A DNA stretch of 64,000 nucleotides from assembly GCA_009684525.1 (NCBI GenBank), contig WKKR01000004.1, positions 292,957 through 356,956 on the forward strand, written 5' to 3'. The notes beneath the pieces were generated by a model that ran no database searches, was not told the DNA's origin, and worked only from the letters and a program-made list of their open reading frames with translations. Within the stretch, counting starts at the first letter, position 1. Every line of letters begins with the position of its first letter. Made by a program: the position numbers and the translations under genes. The stretch is from Geobacter sp. (GTDB taxonomy: Bacteria; Desulfobacterota; Desulfuromonadia; Geobacterales; DSM-12255). Shown in pieces: positions 1 through 9,300 of the stretch.

Positions 1-90
1 CCATTTACACTCGTTGCATGCGGAAACATACTTCTTAGCATAATAATTATATCTGGTTATATTTATGATTCTCAGACAAGTACCGTATGA
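1..90 (+). CDS. possible 3' end of an upstream membrane protein (partial)
   Basis: Frame 1 is open from the window edge to a TGA at 88-90, giving 29 residues. These include a hydrophobic stretch (LLSIIIISGY) followed by a short polar tail, which resembles the C-terminal membrane segment of an integral membrane protein. The start lies outside the window. The fragment is too short to name a family, and chance openness of an AT-rich stretch is a real alternative. Confidence 0.3.
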   Translation, partial: PFTLVACGNILLSIIIISGYIYDSQTSTV

Positions 91-220
91 AATCCCTCAC
101 GCTGTATCCAATCCACCCGGTCGGGAATTTTTACATTCTAATGGCATAATCCTCGATGAAACAGGTAGTAACGGATTTGGCACTTAAGAAAATCAGCGAG
201 TTCACACAGCGTTTTACTGA
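91..220. other. intergenic, nothing recognised
   Basis: This AT-rich stretch lies between the possible gene tail and the sigma-54 promoter. I see no ORF with a ribosome binding site, no clear terminator and no known RNA motif. An upstream activator site for a sigma-54 enhancer-binding protein would be expected here, but I cannot point to one. Confidence 0.4.
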
Positions 221-236
221 TGGCACCGCAATTGCT
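221..236 (+). promoter_or_regulatory. sigma-54 (RpoN) -24/-12 promoter
   Basis: TGGCAC at 221-226 is followed by five bases and TTGCT at 232-236, which matches the RpoN consensus TGGCAC-N5-TTGCW. Transcription would start near 247, about 110 nt before the PEP-CTERM ORF. In many bacteria PEP-CTERM genes are driven by RpoN with the PrsK/PrsR two-component system. PrsK/PrsR are not in this window, but rpoN is (46851-48305). Confidence 0.75.
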
Positions 237-313
237 TAAGGTGGGTAACAGGACTCTTTTTGTATGGAAGATCGCTTCACCACGACACATAGGGAATAAG
301 ATTCAATTCAGGA

Positions 314-330
314 AGCTGCCGGATGCAGCT
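314..330 (+). other. small 5'-UTR hairpin
   Basis: AGCTGC (314-319) and GCAGCT (325-330) form a perfect 6-bp stem with a 5-nt loop. It lies just upstream of the GGAGG ribosome binding site (344-348) of the PEP-CTERM gene. It could modulate translation or protect the 5' end, but this is only inference. Confidence 0.3.
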
Positions 331-355
331 CCACTTCTTTCAAGGAGGTAACATC

Positions 356-1048
356 ATGAAAACACAACGTTCCATCGGTTCCGTACTTGCCATAGCCCTT
401 CTCATCTGTGGTCTCTGGGCATCAACAGCCCTGGCAATTCCCTCATCATATACCCTGAGTGGATACGGGTATGGAGACCTGAACGGCGGTGATCCGGTAT
501 TCAATGAGGTGGCCTACAACATTACTCTGCAGTCAGACGCATCCTCATCCGTAGACAAAACATCCATAAGCGGCATCACCTATATCCTCGGTCTGTCCGG
601 TTCCGTTACGCTCGGACCTGACGCATACCCCGAGCCAGCGAATACCATTGCCTACAACCAATTTGCCGGCAACTTTACCGATTCTCTGTATCTGTCTTTT
701 GACACTACCAGCAATATCCTGGAATTTGGTGCTTACGATTCCACCGCAGGCGACGTGCTCTCCGGAGTATCTGCCTTCTGGACCTTTGCAGTAAACACCG
801 CTTTGAATCTGGAAACGAACAGCTCTCCTTTTACGTATTTTGTTGATTCATATTTTGATCCGGCTAATGCCACTGGAAACATGTTGACTCCGGAATTCGA
901 AGCTCTCATGTCCACTGGCGACGTGCTCATACTCGGAGCCGACACAATGGCATATTCAGCAGTTCCCGAACCGTCGACATTTGCCCTTATCGGAATCGGG
1001 ATTGCAGGATTCGGGCTGGTACGCAGGTTTAGAAGCAGCAAACAGTAG
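356..1048 (+). CDS. PEP-CTERM sorting-domain exported protein
   Basis: Exported protein of 230 residues with an N-terminal signal peptide (hydrophobic run ending ASTALA) and a C-terminal PEP-CTERM signal. That signal consists of VPEPS, a hydrophobic helix (FALIGIGIAGFGL) and a basic end (VRRFRSS). In this class the exosortase EpsH/XrtA recognises the tail, and the mature product is tied to exopolysaccharide or the cell surface. The central region is a Ser/Thr/Gly-rich, beta-looking domain of no recognised family. Start 356 is preferred over an in-frame ATG at 323, because GGAGG sits 7 nt before 356 and the signal peptide begins there. No exosortase gene is nearby. Expression is probably RpoN-dependent. 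Confidence 0.85.
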   Translation: MKTQRSIGSVLAIALLICGLWASTALAIPSSYTLSGYGYGDLNGGDPVFNEVAYNITLQSDASSSVDKTSISGITYILGLSGSVTLGPDAYPEPANTIAYNQFAGNFTDSLYLSFDTTSNILEFGAYDSTAGDVLSGVSAFWTFAVNTALNLETNSSPFTYFVDSYFDPANATGNMLTPEFEALMSTGDVLILGADTMAYSAVPEPSTFALIGIGIAGFGLVRRFRSSKQ

Positions 1049-1057
1049 TGAATCTTT

Positions 1058-1092
1058 ATCTATCCCACCCACCCATTTCGGGTAGGATAGAT
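1058..1092 (+). terminator. hairpin after PEP-CTERM gene
   Basis: Arms at 1058-1070 and 1080-1092 are complementary over 13 bp with one mismatch and a 9-nt loop, ten bases after the stop codon. A clean T-run is missing (TTTTT appears only about 20 nt later), so it may be a weak terminator or a 3'-stabilising hairpin. Confidence 0.5.
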
Positions 1093-1172
1093 GAATGAGA
1101 CAAAAATGATCCTTTTTATCTCACCAACAAGACTACGCGATTCATATTTTAAGTTTGAGAGGAGATAAGGAC

Positions 1173-3716
1173 ATGGCCGCATCCGAACAGAACGGAAAAG
1201 GAATCTCCCGAAGAAAGTTCCTCCAGATCAGTGCCCTGGCCGCTGGCGCAACCATGCTGCCGATGCCGGTTCGCTGGCTGGGAACGAACAATGCCCAAGC
1301 CATCGCCCAGAGCCCGGCGCTCCTGAAGAGCCGGTCCTACCTGCTGCGTGGGTTGGCGCTTCCCCCCATGGTACTGGGGCTGATACCCAACACGGCATTC
1401 TATGCCAACGATCCGGGCGGCATCCCGGTTCTCGACGGGACTCCCGACCCGGCCTTTGCTGACACCCTGAAGTACAACGTGACGGCGAGCGAATTCACCG
1501 ACCAGTTGCACCCCGACATGGGTCCGACCACCCTCTGGGGCTACCATGACACCAACAACCCGGTGAAGCGTCATCTGGGTGGAGCTATTATTGCAGCCCG
1601 CGGCACGGCAACCAGAATCCGCATGACCAACACTCTCCCCGCAACCCACATTATCCCGGTGGACAATTCCATCCCCGGTACCGGTCTCGGTGTTGCGCAG
1701 AACAGGATTGCCGTTCACCTCCATGGTGGTTTCATCCCCTGGATCAGCGACGGCGGCCCGTTCGACTGGTGGACTCCCAACAATGCCGGCGGCACCGGGC
1801 TCAGCTTCAAGAACGGCCCGGGCAGCCTGTTCGACACAGCCGATCCGATGGTCCTTGGCCAGGCCGACTACTACTACACCAACGACCAGAGCACCCGGCT
1901 CATGTGGTACCATGACCATGCCCACGGCATCACCCGTATCAATGCCTATGCCGGCGTGGCGACCGGCTATCTCTGCCTCGACCTGGCCCAAGAGCAGGCG
2001 CTCGGCACCTCCATCCCGCCGGTCACCAGTCTCATCCCGCTGGTCTACCAGGACAAGGTCTTCGTCAACGGCGATCCGGTAAACGGCACCCTGGTCACCG
2101 ATCCCACCTGGGCAACGGTTGCCCCGGCACGGGCGCAGACCCCCGGCAGCCTCTGGTACGAGCATATCTACGACCCGAAACTCTTCAGACTCAAAAAAGG
2201 GCGTGGTTACCTGACTCCTCCCAATCCATCCTGCATCCCGGAATTCTTCGGCGACACCATGCTCTGCAACGGCACGGTCGCCCCGGTGGTCGAGGTGGAA
2301 CCGCGCCGCTTCCGCTTCATGCTGCTCAACGCCTGCAATGCGCGGTTCCTCAACATCAGCATGCTGCAGGTACAGCCGAACTGCGAAGTCGTCACCGATC
2401 CGAAGACGCTTGCCCCTGCCAGCCAGTACGACTATGTCGCCAACGTCGCCGTTGCCGCAGCACCGCTGCCGGGGCCGCAGATCATCCAGATCGGCACGGA
2501 AGCTGGCTACCTCCAGGCTCCGGTCGTCTTCCCGGGAGGCTTTGTCCCCTTCAACCCGGCAACCTTTACCGGTAACCTGATCATCGGCTGCGCCGAGCGT
2601 GCCGATTTCATTATCGACTTCAGCGCTTACGCGCCCGGCACCGAGTTCGTCTTCTACAACGACGCCCCAGGCCCATTCCCTGCCGGTCCGCCCAGCAACG
2701 ACTACTTTGCCGGCAACCCGGCAACCCCAGCAGCCGTGCTCGGATCGACCATCGACACGAGAAACATACTCCGTTTCCGGGTGAAGGCAGGTACCGTTGT
2801 CGATCCGCAGGTTGGCTTGCCGACTCTGCCGCCAATGGATCCGCCACCGCTCGCCACACCCGCAGCCGTAGCAGGTGGCCCGTTGACCGTGCCGGCAGGC
2901 ACGCCGTTACGCGACCTGACCCTGAACGAAGACTTCGATGTCTACGGCCGTCTGCGTCAGACTATTGGCACCACCAAACCAGCCCTGGTCGGCAAGGGCT
3001 TCGGCCTCGACTACCTGGCACCGGCCACGGAAGTCATCGCCGCCGGCACCACCGAGGTATGGCGAATTTTCAACCTGACCGCGGATACCCACCCGATCCA
3101 CTTCCACCTGCAGGACTGCCAGGTCATTTCCCGCCAGCCCTTCAAGGTGGTTTCGGGCAGGTTCACCCCCACCGGTGTCGCCCGCGGACCAGAGCCAAAC
3201 GAGATGGGATGGAAAGAAACCGTCAGAATGAACCCAGGCGAGGTCACCTCCGTGATCTTCAAGTGGGACATGTCAGCGGTGCCGTTCACCGTACCGTTCA
3301 GCGACCGGCCCATGGGCGCGGCAGCAACGGTCATCCCGCAGGCCAACGAGTTCGTGTACCACTGCCACATCCTGGAGCACGAAGAACACGACATGATGCG
3401 GCCGCTAGTCATCACCGGAGTGAACCCGCAACGGCCGAACATCCTGCCGACCTCCGCCGCTGCCACGGTTACCGGCGCACCGGCTACACCGCTGCTCAGC
3501 TTTGCCGTCACCCTGGCGGCCGGCAGCACCATCGCCTCTATCGTAGCAACCTCCAGCGATGCCGGTTACCCGGCCCCTGCTGCGGTCACCACCGCAACCG
3601 GCTTCGACGTGACACTGCCGACACTGGTCATTGCGCCGGCAGCACCGATCAAGCTCACTTACACCGTAACCGACAGCACCGGGCTGAAATCATCGGTGAC
3701 TATCACCGCAACCTGA
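1173..3716 (+). CDS. multicopper oxidase, Tat-exported
   Basis: Periplasmic or exported copper oxidase of 847 residues; Cu(I) oxidation is a likely role in this context. A twin-arginine signal (SRRKFLQ) opens the protein. All copper-ligand motifs are visible: HLHGG near residue 182, WYHDHAHG near 245, HPIHFHL near 640, and YHCHILEHEEHDMM near 729, the last containing the T1/T2/T3 ligands. The layout suits the CotA/bilirubin-oxidase-like three-cupredoxin group. About 90 residues after the last motif form a Thr/Ala-rich, Ig-like extension. ATG 1173 with AGGAG upstream is chosen over the TTG at 1155. The gene heads the copper cluster. Geobacter OmpB/OmpC oxidases are related by type, but I cannot say which one this matches. 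Confidence 0.9.
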   Translation: MAASEQNGKGISRRKFLQISALAAGATMLPMPVRWLGTNNAQAIAQSPALLKSRSYLLRGLALPPMVLGLIPNTAFYANDPGGIPVLDGTPDPAFADTLKYNVTASEFTDQLHPDMGPTTLWGYHDTNNPVKRHLGGAIIAARGTATRIRMTNTLPATHIIPVDNSIPGTGLGVAQNRIAVHLHGGFIPWISDGGPFDWWTPNNAGGTGLSFKNGPGSLFDTADPMVLGQADYYYTNDQSTRLMWYHDHAHGITRINAYAGVATGYLCLDLAQEQALGTSIPPVTSLIPLVYQDKVFVNGDPVNGTLVTDPTWATVAPARAQTPGSLWYEHIYDPKLFRLKKGRGYLTPPNPSCIPEFFGDTMLCNGTVAPVVEVEPRRFRFMLLNACNARFLNISMLQVQPNCEVVTDPKTLAPASQYDYVANVAVAAAPLPGPQIIQIGTEAGYLQAPVVFPGGFVPFNPATFTGNLIIGCAERADFIIDFSAYAPGTEFVFYNDAPGPFPAGPPSNDYFAGNPATPAAVLGSTIDTRNILRFRVKAGTVVDPQVGLPTLPPMDPPPLATPAAVAGGPLTVPAGTPLRDLTLNEDFDVYGRLRQTIGTTKPALVGKGFGLDYLAPATEVIAAGTTEVWRIFNLTADTHPIHFHLQDCQVISRQPFKVVSGRFTPTGVARGPEPNEMGWKETVRMNPGEVTSVIFKWDMSAVPFTVPFSDRPMGAAATVIPQANEFVYHCHILEHEEHDMMRPLVITGVNPQRPNILPTSAAATVTGAPATPLLSFAVTLAAGSTIASIVATSSDAGYPAPAAVTTATGFDVTLPTLVIAPAAPIKLTYTVTDSTGLKSSVTITAT

Positions 3717-3763
3717 TCGTGACGGGGGTTACCCCTCCGTCCTGCTCATTCATGGCAGTTGCC

Positions 3764-3794
3764 AGCCCCGGCGCCTCGGCACCGGGGCTTTTTT
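3764..3794 (+). terminator. rho-independent terminator after multicopper oxidase
   Basis: AGCCCCGG (3764-3771) pairs perfectly with CCGGGGCT (3782-3789) across a 10-nt loop and runs into a T-tract ending at 3794. It separates the oxidase from the next gene, so the HELGH-cusBA genes probably have their own promoter or rely on read-through. Confidence 0.85.
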
Positions 3795-3898
3795 CATCTG
3801 CCCATGCAGGCATGGCAAAGCTTGACAACGGGGAAGGAATCTCTACTCTTTTTTCTATCCCTGGCAACAGGCAGACAGATCCTACTCCGGAGAAAACG

Positions 3899-4615
3899 AT
3901 GAAAAAGAAGTCCTTGAAGAGCCTCATAAGACAGGTGCGTAGCGAGCTTGAATGGCCGGTCCTCGAACAGCCCCACGAGATGCCGGTGATCCGCGTGGTC
4001 TCCTATCCCCGCACCCAATCCCATATTATCCTGATGCCGGACAAACTGCACAACAAGAGCAGCGACCTTGACTATCTGCACGAGCTGGGACACGCCTATT
4101 TCTGCGAAAAGGTCCACCCGGTCTTCTCGGCAACCAGCCAGTTCGCCCCCCAGGAAAACAAGCGCCTCTTCCTGCTGGTCATCCCGGCCCTCAATGCCGC
4201 CTGTGACTGGTTTATCGGCCACTGGCAGCTTGAACTGTCGCCGAAGGAAGCCCGGAAACAGCTCAGAGAAAGCCTCACCCTTGCCGAGGAGGTCCTGGCC
4301 GCACAGCAGCTCCCCCCGCTCGATGTCATCCTCGATGCCTCGCTCCTCATCGCTCAGGGGATTCACTACCTGGAAGAACCGATCGACTGCGGCGGCGTCC
4401 TCAAGGCCGTGGTGGACGCCTTTCTCTCCATCCCACCCGACCAGCCCTCGGCAGAGAACTGCCTCCTCCTGGTTAACCGGCTGATGGCGACCTACACCGA
4501 CCACCGGGCCCGGCTGGCCTTTGACGGCGAATTCCATGTATGGGAGGTGGCCACACCCGATAAAACAGACGCAACCGGGACCGCTCCTGCCATAGACAAG
4601 GGTACAGATTCATGA
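3899..4615 (+). CDS. HELGH-motif protein, putative zinc metallopeptidase-like
   Basis: Protein of 238 residues with no recognised family. An HELGH motif at residues 61-65 (in YLHELGHAYF) fits the HExxH signature of zincin metallopeptidases. Nearby acidic residues could supply a third ligand but none is certain. There is no signal peptide, so it appears cytoplasmic. The start ATG at 3899 follows GGAG and comes after the terminator; longer readings upstream are out-of-frame read-through of the oxidase gene. Its stop overlaps the cusB-like start (ATGA, 4612-4615), so the two are translationally coupled. A role in copper stress is inferred only from position. Confidence 0.8.
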   Translation: MKKKSLKSLIRQVRSELEWPVLEQPHEMPVIRVVSYPRTQSHIILMPDKLHNKSSDLDYLHELGHAYFCEKVHPVFSATSQFAPQENKRLFLLVIPALNAACDWFIGHWQLELSPKEARKQLRESLTLAEEVLAAQQLPPLDVILDASLLIAQGIHYLEEPIDCGGVLKAVVDAFLSIPPDQPSAENCLLLVNRLMATYTDHRARLAFDGEFHVWEVATPDKTDATGTAPAIDKGTDS

Positions 4616-6354
4616 ACAGACGCCTGGTCATCCTCGTCATCCTGCTGCTGATGGGGGTCTCCTTCCTGGCCGGGGCATGGATCAGCTATCGCAGTTCCGG
4701 CACGGCTTCCACTGCTGCAGGCCGGAAGATCCTCCACTATGTGGACCCGATGCACCCCTCCTACACCTCGGACAAGCCGGGGATCGCACCCGACTGCGGC
4801 ATGCCGCTGGAACCGGTCTACGCTGACGGCACCGTCGGTAAGAGTGACACCGCTCTCCCTCCCGGTACGGTCCGGGTGTCACCGGAAAAACTCCAGATCA
4901 TCGGCGTCAAGTTGGCCACAGTGGAGAAGAGCGCCGGCAGCCAGCTGTTGCGGCTACCGGGGCGTGTCGCTGTCGATGAAATGCGGACATACGTCATCAA
5001 TGCCACCATCGACGGCTGGATCACCTCGGTCGGCAGCAATACCACCGGCAGTTTTGTCCGCAAAAACGAAGTGCTGGCGACCTTCTACAGTTCGGAATTC
5101 CTCTCCGCCGGCCAGGCACTCCTCTACGCTCTTACCTCCATGGACCGGGTCCAGGGGGGGAGCCCCGCAGCCAACCAGCAGCAGAAGGACCAGATGCAGC
5201 AGTTCAACCTGAGCCTCAAACAGTACCGGGATTCCCTGCGCAACCTGGGAATGGGAGACCGGCAGATCGCAGAGATGATCAAAACCCGCAAGTACACGGA
5301 GAACATCGATATCGATTCGCCGGCCAACGGGCTCGTCCTCGTCCGGAACGTATCGCCGGGGCAGCGTTTCGAGCGGGGCAAGGAGCTGTACCGGATCGCC
5401 GATATCTCCCGGATCTGGATCCTGGTCGATACCTATGGCGCCGAGGTCGATCAGATGAAACCGGGCAGACTGGTGACGGTCTCGCTCCCGGGCAGGAACC
5501 GGACCTTTACGGCACGGGTCTCAAAAGTACCGCCGCTCTTCGATGCCGCCAGCAGGACGCTAAAGGTGAGGCTGGAGCTGGACAACCCCGGCTACATCCT
5601 CCGCCCGGACATGTTCGTGGATGTGGAGCTGCCGGTTTCCCTACCGGAAATGCTTGCGGTTCCCAGCGAGGCGGTGCTCGACTCCGGTCTGAAAAAGACC
5701 GTCTTTGTCGAAAAGAGCGCCGGTCTCTTCGAACCGCGCGAGGTGGAAACCGGCCGGAGCTTCGGCAACCGGGTGGAGATCGTTTCCGGGCTCAAACCAG
5801 GCGAACGGATTGTGGTCTCCGGCACCTTCCTCATCGACTCGGAAAGCCGGATGAAGACGGCCGCATCGGGGATCACCGGCCCGGCCAGCCTTGACCCGTC
5901 CTGCGGCATGTACGTAGATGAGGCAAAGGCGCGCGCTGCCGGCAACTTCCTGGAATCCGGCGGCACCACCTATTATTTCTGTTCGGACACCTGCAAAAGG
6001 GATTTTCTGAAAAAGGGAGGCAAGCCCTCTTCCACCACCGGATCGCCGGGAGCCAAGCCGACTGCAGCGCCGATGCACGACATGCATGGCGCAGGGCATG
6101 ACCACGGCGCCATGGAGATGCCCGCCAACAAGGGTAGTATGGGCACCATGCCCGCTGCCGGGAAAAAGGCGAAGTCGCCTGCAGATGAGGGTATGACACA
6201 CACGGGGTCAATGCAGGAATCGATGCAGATGCCTATGCCGATGGGAAAAGAAGCTGCTCCCATGCAGTCGATGCCGGCCATGCCTGCAGGGAAGCCCGCA
6301 CCACAGCCACCCCCCATGCCGCCCATGCAGGGAGCAGAGCATTCACATGATTGA
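4612..6354 (+). CDS. cusB: CusB-like RND periplasmic adaptor with added metal-binding domains
   Basis: Membrane-fusion (adaptor) subunit of a heavy-metal RND pump, 580 residues. An N-terminal membrane anchor (residues 5-22) is followed by a heavy-metal-binding domain (HYVDPMHPS...DCGMPLEPVY, about 42-70). The HlyD-type barrel-sandwich, alpha-hairpin and beta-barrel regions follow to about 420. Two extra parts come after: a YHS-like domain (DPSCGMYV...YYFCSDTCKRDF, about 427-463) and a His/Met-rich tail with repeated MHDMHG- and MPMPMG-like stretches. Both suit Cu(I)/Ag(I) capture in the periplasm. It overlaps cusA by 8 nt. Specificity for copper or silver is inferred from Met richness. Confidence 0.9.
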   Translation: MNRRLVILVILLLMGVSFLAGAWISYRSSGTASTAAGRKILHYVDPMHPSYTSDKPGIAPDCGMPLEPVYADGTVGKSDTALPPGTVRVSPEKLQIIGVKLATVEKSAGSQLLRLPGRVAVDEMRTYVINATIDGWITSVGSNTTGSFVRKNEVLATFYSSEFLSAGQALLYALTSMDRVQGGSPAANQQQKDQMQQFNLSLKQYRDSLRNLGMGDRQIAEMIKTRKYTENIDIDSPANGLVLVRNVSPGQRFERGKELYRIADISRIWILVDTYGAEVDQMKPGRLVTVSLPGRNRTFTARVSKVPPLFDAASRTLKVRLELDNPGYILRPDMFVDVELPVSLPEMLAVPSEAVLDSGLKKTVFVEKSAGLFEPREVETGRSFGNRVEIVSGLKPGERIVVSGTFLIDSESRMKTAASGITGPASLDPSCGMYVDEAKARAAGNFLESGGTTYYFCSDTCKRDFLKKGGKPSSTTGSPGAKPTAAPMHDMHGAGHDHGAMEMPANKGSMGTMPAAGKKAKSPADEGMTHTGSMQESMQMPMPMGKEAAPMQSMPAMPAGKPAPQPPPMPPMQGAEHSHD

Positions 6355-9300
6355 TCGCGTCATCGAGTTCTGCGCCCATAACCGCTTTCTTGTCCTGATC
6401 ATCGCGGTCATCGCGGCGGTCTGGGGCTGGTGGTCGCTACGCCATCTCCCGATGGACGCCATTCCCGATCTCTCCGACACCCAGGTGATCATCTATTCAC
6501 GCTGGGATCGCAGCCCCGATATCATCGAGGACCAGGTCACCTATCCCGTTGTCTCGGCCATGCTCGGCGCCCCCAAAGTAAAGACTGTCCGGGGCTTCTC
6601 CGACTTCGGCTATTCCTTTGTCTATGTCATCTTCGAGGAGGGGACCGATATCTACTGGGCCCGTTCGCGGACCCAGGAGTATCTCTCCGCCGTCCTTCCC
6701 CGCCTGCCACAGGGGGTACGGACCGAACTCGGTCCCGATGCTACCGGGCTGGGCTGGGTCTACCAGTACGCCCTGGTCGACACTACCGGCACGAAAAGCT
6801 TGGCCGATATCCGCTCCTATCAGGACTGGTATCTCCGCTACTACCTGAAGGCGGTGCCGGGGGTGGCCGAGGTGGCCCCCATCGGTGGCTATGCCCGGCA
6901 GTACCAGGTGAACGTGGACCCCAACCGGCTCCAGCTGTACGGCATCTCCATCAACCGGGTGGCAGAGGCGGTACGGACCGGCAACAGCGAGACAGGCGGC
7001 AGGCTCCTGGAATTCGGCGGCACCGAATACATGGTGCGCGGCCGGGGGTATGCCCGGACCCTGGAGGATTTCGGCAATATCGTCGTCTCGGTGAACGAAG
7101 GGGGTGGCACGCCGATCCGGGTGAAGGACCTGGGCAGCGTCACCATCGGCCCCGACATTCGCCGCGGCGTGGCCGACCTGAACGGCACCGGCGACGTGGT
7201 TTCGGGAATCGTGGTCATGCGCCAGGGGGAAAACGCCCTTACGGTGATCGACCGGGTCAAAGCGCGCATCCGGGAGATCGAGCCGGGGCTGCCCGCCGGC
7301 ATGAAGATCGTGCCGGTCTACGACCGCTCCGAGCTGATCCGGCGCTCCATCGATACCCTCACCTCGACCCTGCTGGAGGTGATCATCACGGTGGTGCTGG
7401 TGGTGTTCGTCTTCCTCTGGCATCCTCCCAGCGCCCTGATCCCGGCCATCACCATCCCCTTTGCCGTGTTGATCTCCTTCATCCCGCTGCGGCTGATGGG
7501 GGTCAATGCCAACATCATGTCGCTGGGGGGCATCGCCATCGCCATCGGCGCCCTGGTGGATGCCGCCATCGTGGTGGTGGAGCAGACCCACAAGAAGCTG
7601 GAAGCCTGGGAGCTGCGGGGACGGGTGGGAGACCAGCGCTCCATCGTCCTCTCCGCCATCAAGGAGGTGGGAGGGCCCAGCTTCTTCGCCCTGCTGGTGA
7701 TCGCCGTCTCCTTCCTGCCGATCTTCTCCCTGGAGGCCCAGGAAGGGCGGCTCTTCAAGCCGCTGGCCTATACCAAGACCCTCGCCATGGTGGTAGCCGC
7801 GTTTCTGACCATCACCCTCGATCCGGCGCTGCGGGTCATGCTGACCCATACCCGTCAATTCTCCTTCAAGCCCCGGCCATTGAGCCGCCTGCTCAATCTC
7901 TTCACCGCCGCCCCTTTCAAGCCCGAACAGGAACATCCGCTCAGCCGGCTCCTGATCCGCGCCTACGAGCCAGTCGCGGCCTGGGCCCTGCGAAAGAAAT
8001 GGGTGATCCTGGGGGGAGCGCTGCTCAGCATCGTCGCCGTCACCCCGCTTGCCCTACGGCTCGGCTCGGAGTTCATGCCCCCACTGGACGAGGGGAGCCT
8101 GCTCTACATGCCGACCACCATGCCGGGGATCTCGGTGGGAGAGGCGCAGAAACTGCTGCAGGTGACCGACCGGATCATCAGGCAGTTCCCCGAGGTGGAC
8201 CAGGTGCTGGGAAAGGCGGGTCGGGCCGAGACCTCCACCGATCCTGCCCCCCTTTCCATGCTGGAAACGGTGATCACCCTGAAGCCGAAGGAGCAGTGGC
8301 GCAGCGTGGACACCTGGTATTCGGCCTGGGCGCCGGAGTGGCTGAAGGTGGTCCTGCGCCGGATCACCCCGGACCGGATCTCAACGGCCGCGCTGATCGA
8401 GCAGATGAACGAGGCGCTGAAACTCCCCGGCCTCTCCAATGCCTGGACCATGCCGATCAAGGGGCGCATCGACATGCTCACCACCGGCATCCGCACCCCG
8501 CTGGGGCTGAAGATCAGCGGCGCAAACCTCCTGGAGATGGAGGAAATCGGCAGCCAGGTCGAGGCAACGCTCCGCACGGTGCGGGGCACCCGCAGCGTCT
8601 TTGCCGAACGGACCGGCGGCGGCTATTTCCTGGACATCACCTGGAACCGTGAGGAGCTGGCCCGCTACGGTCTCTCCATGGATGAGGCCCAGGGGGTAGT
8701 GCAGAGCGCCATCGGCGGCGACAACGTCACCACGGCCTTTCAGGGGCGGGAGCGATACTCGGTCAATGTGCGCTATCAGAGGGATTTCCGCGCCGACCTG
8801 AATGGCCTGAAGAAGGTGCTGGTACCGGTGGAAGGGGGAAAGCGGCAGGTACCGCTGGGTGAACTGGCCGAGGTGAGCGTCACGAGCGGCCCCTCCATGA
8901 TCCGCAACGAAGATGGCCTGCTGACCGGCTATGTCTACATCGACCTGGCGGACCGCGATCCGCAGGGGTATATCGACGAGGCGACCCCGCTGTTGAAGAA
9001 GATCGAGCTGCCGCCGGGGTATGCGGTGACCTGGAGCGGCCAGTACGAGGCGATGGAGCGGGTGAAAGAGCGTCTGACCATGGTGGTGCCGATAACGCTC
9101 CTGCTCATCGTCGGGCTGCTCTACCTGAACACCCGCTCGGCAGTGAAGACGGCCATCGTCATGCTGGCGGTCCCGTTCTCGGCGGTGGGGGCCGTCCTCC
9201 TCCTCTGGCTCCTCGGCTATCACCTGAGCGTCGGGGTCTGGGTCGGCCTGATCGCCCTGCTCGGCGTCGATGCCGAGACCGGGGTCTTCATGCTGCTCTA

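Noticed and set aside
3059..3898. Upstream extension of the HELGH gene to 3059
   Set aside because: The extension runs through the multicopper oxidase gene out of frame and across a terminator. ATG 3899 has the ribosome binding site.
6430..8652. 740-codon open frame inside cusA on the same strand
   Set aside because: Composition is rich in Arg/Gly/Pro/His with no domain. It is an out-of-frame reading of the conserved CusA gene.
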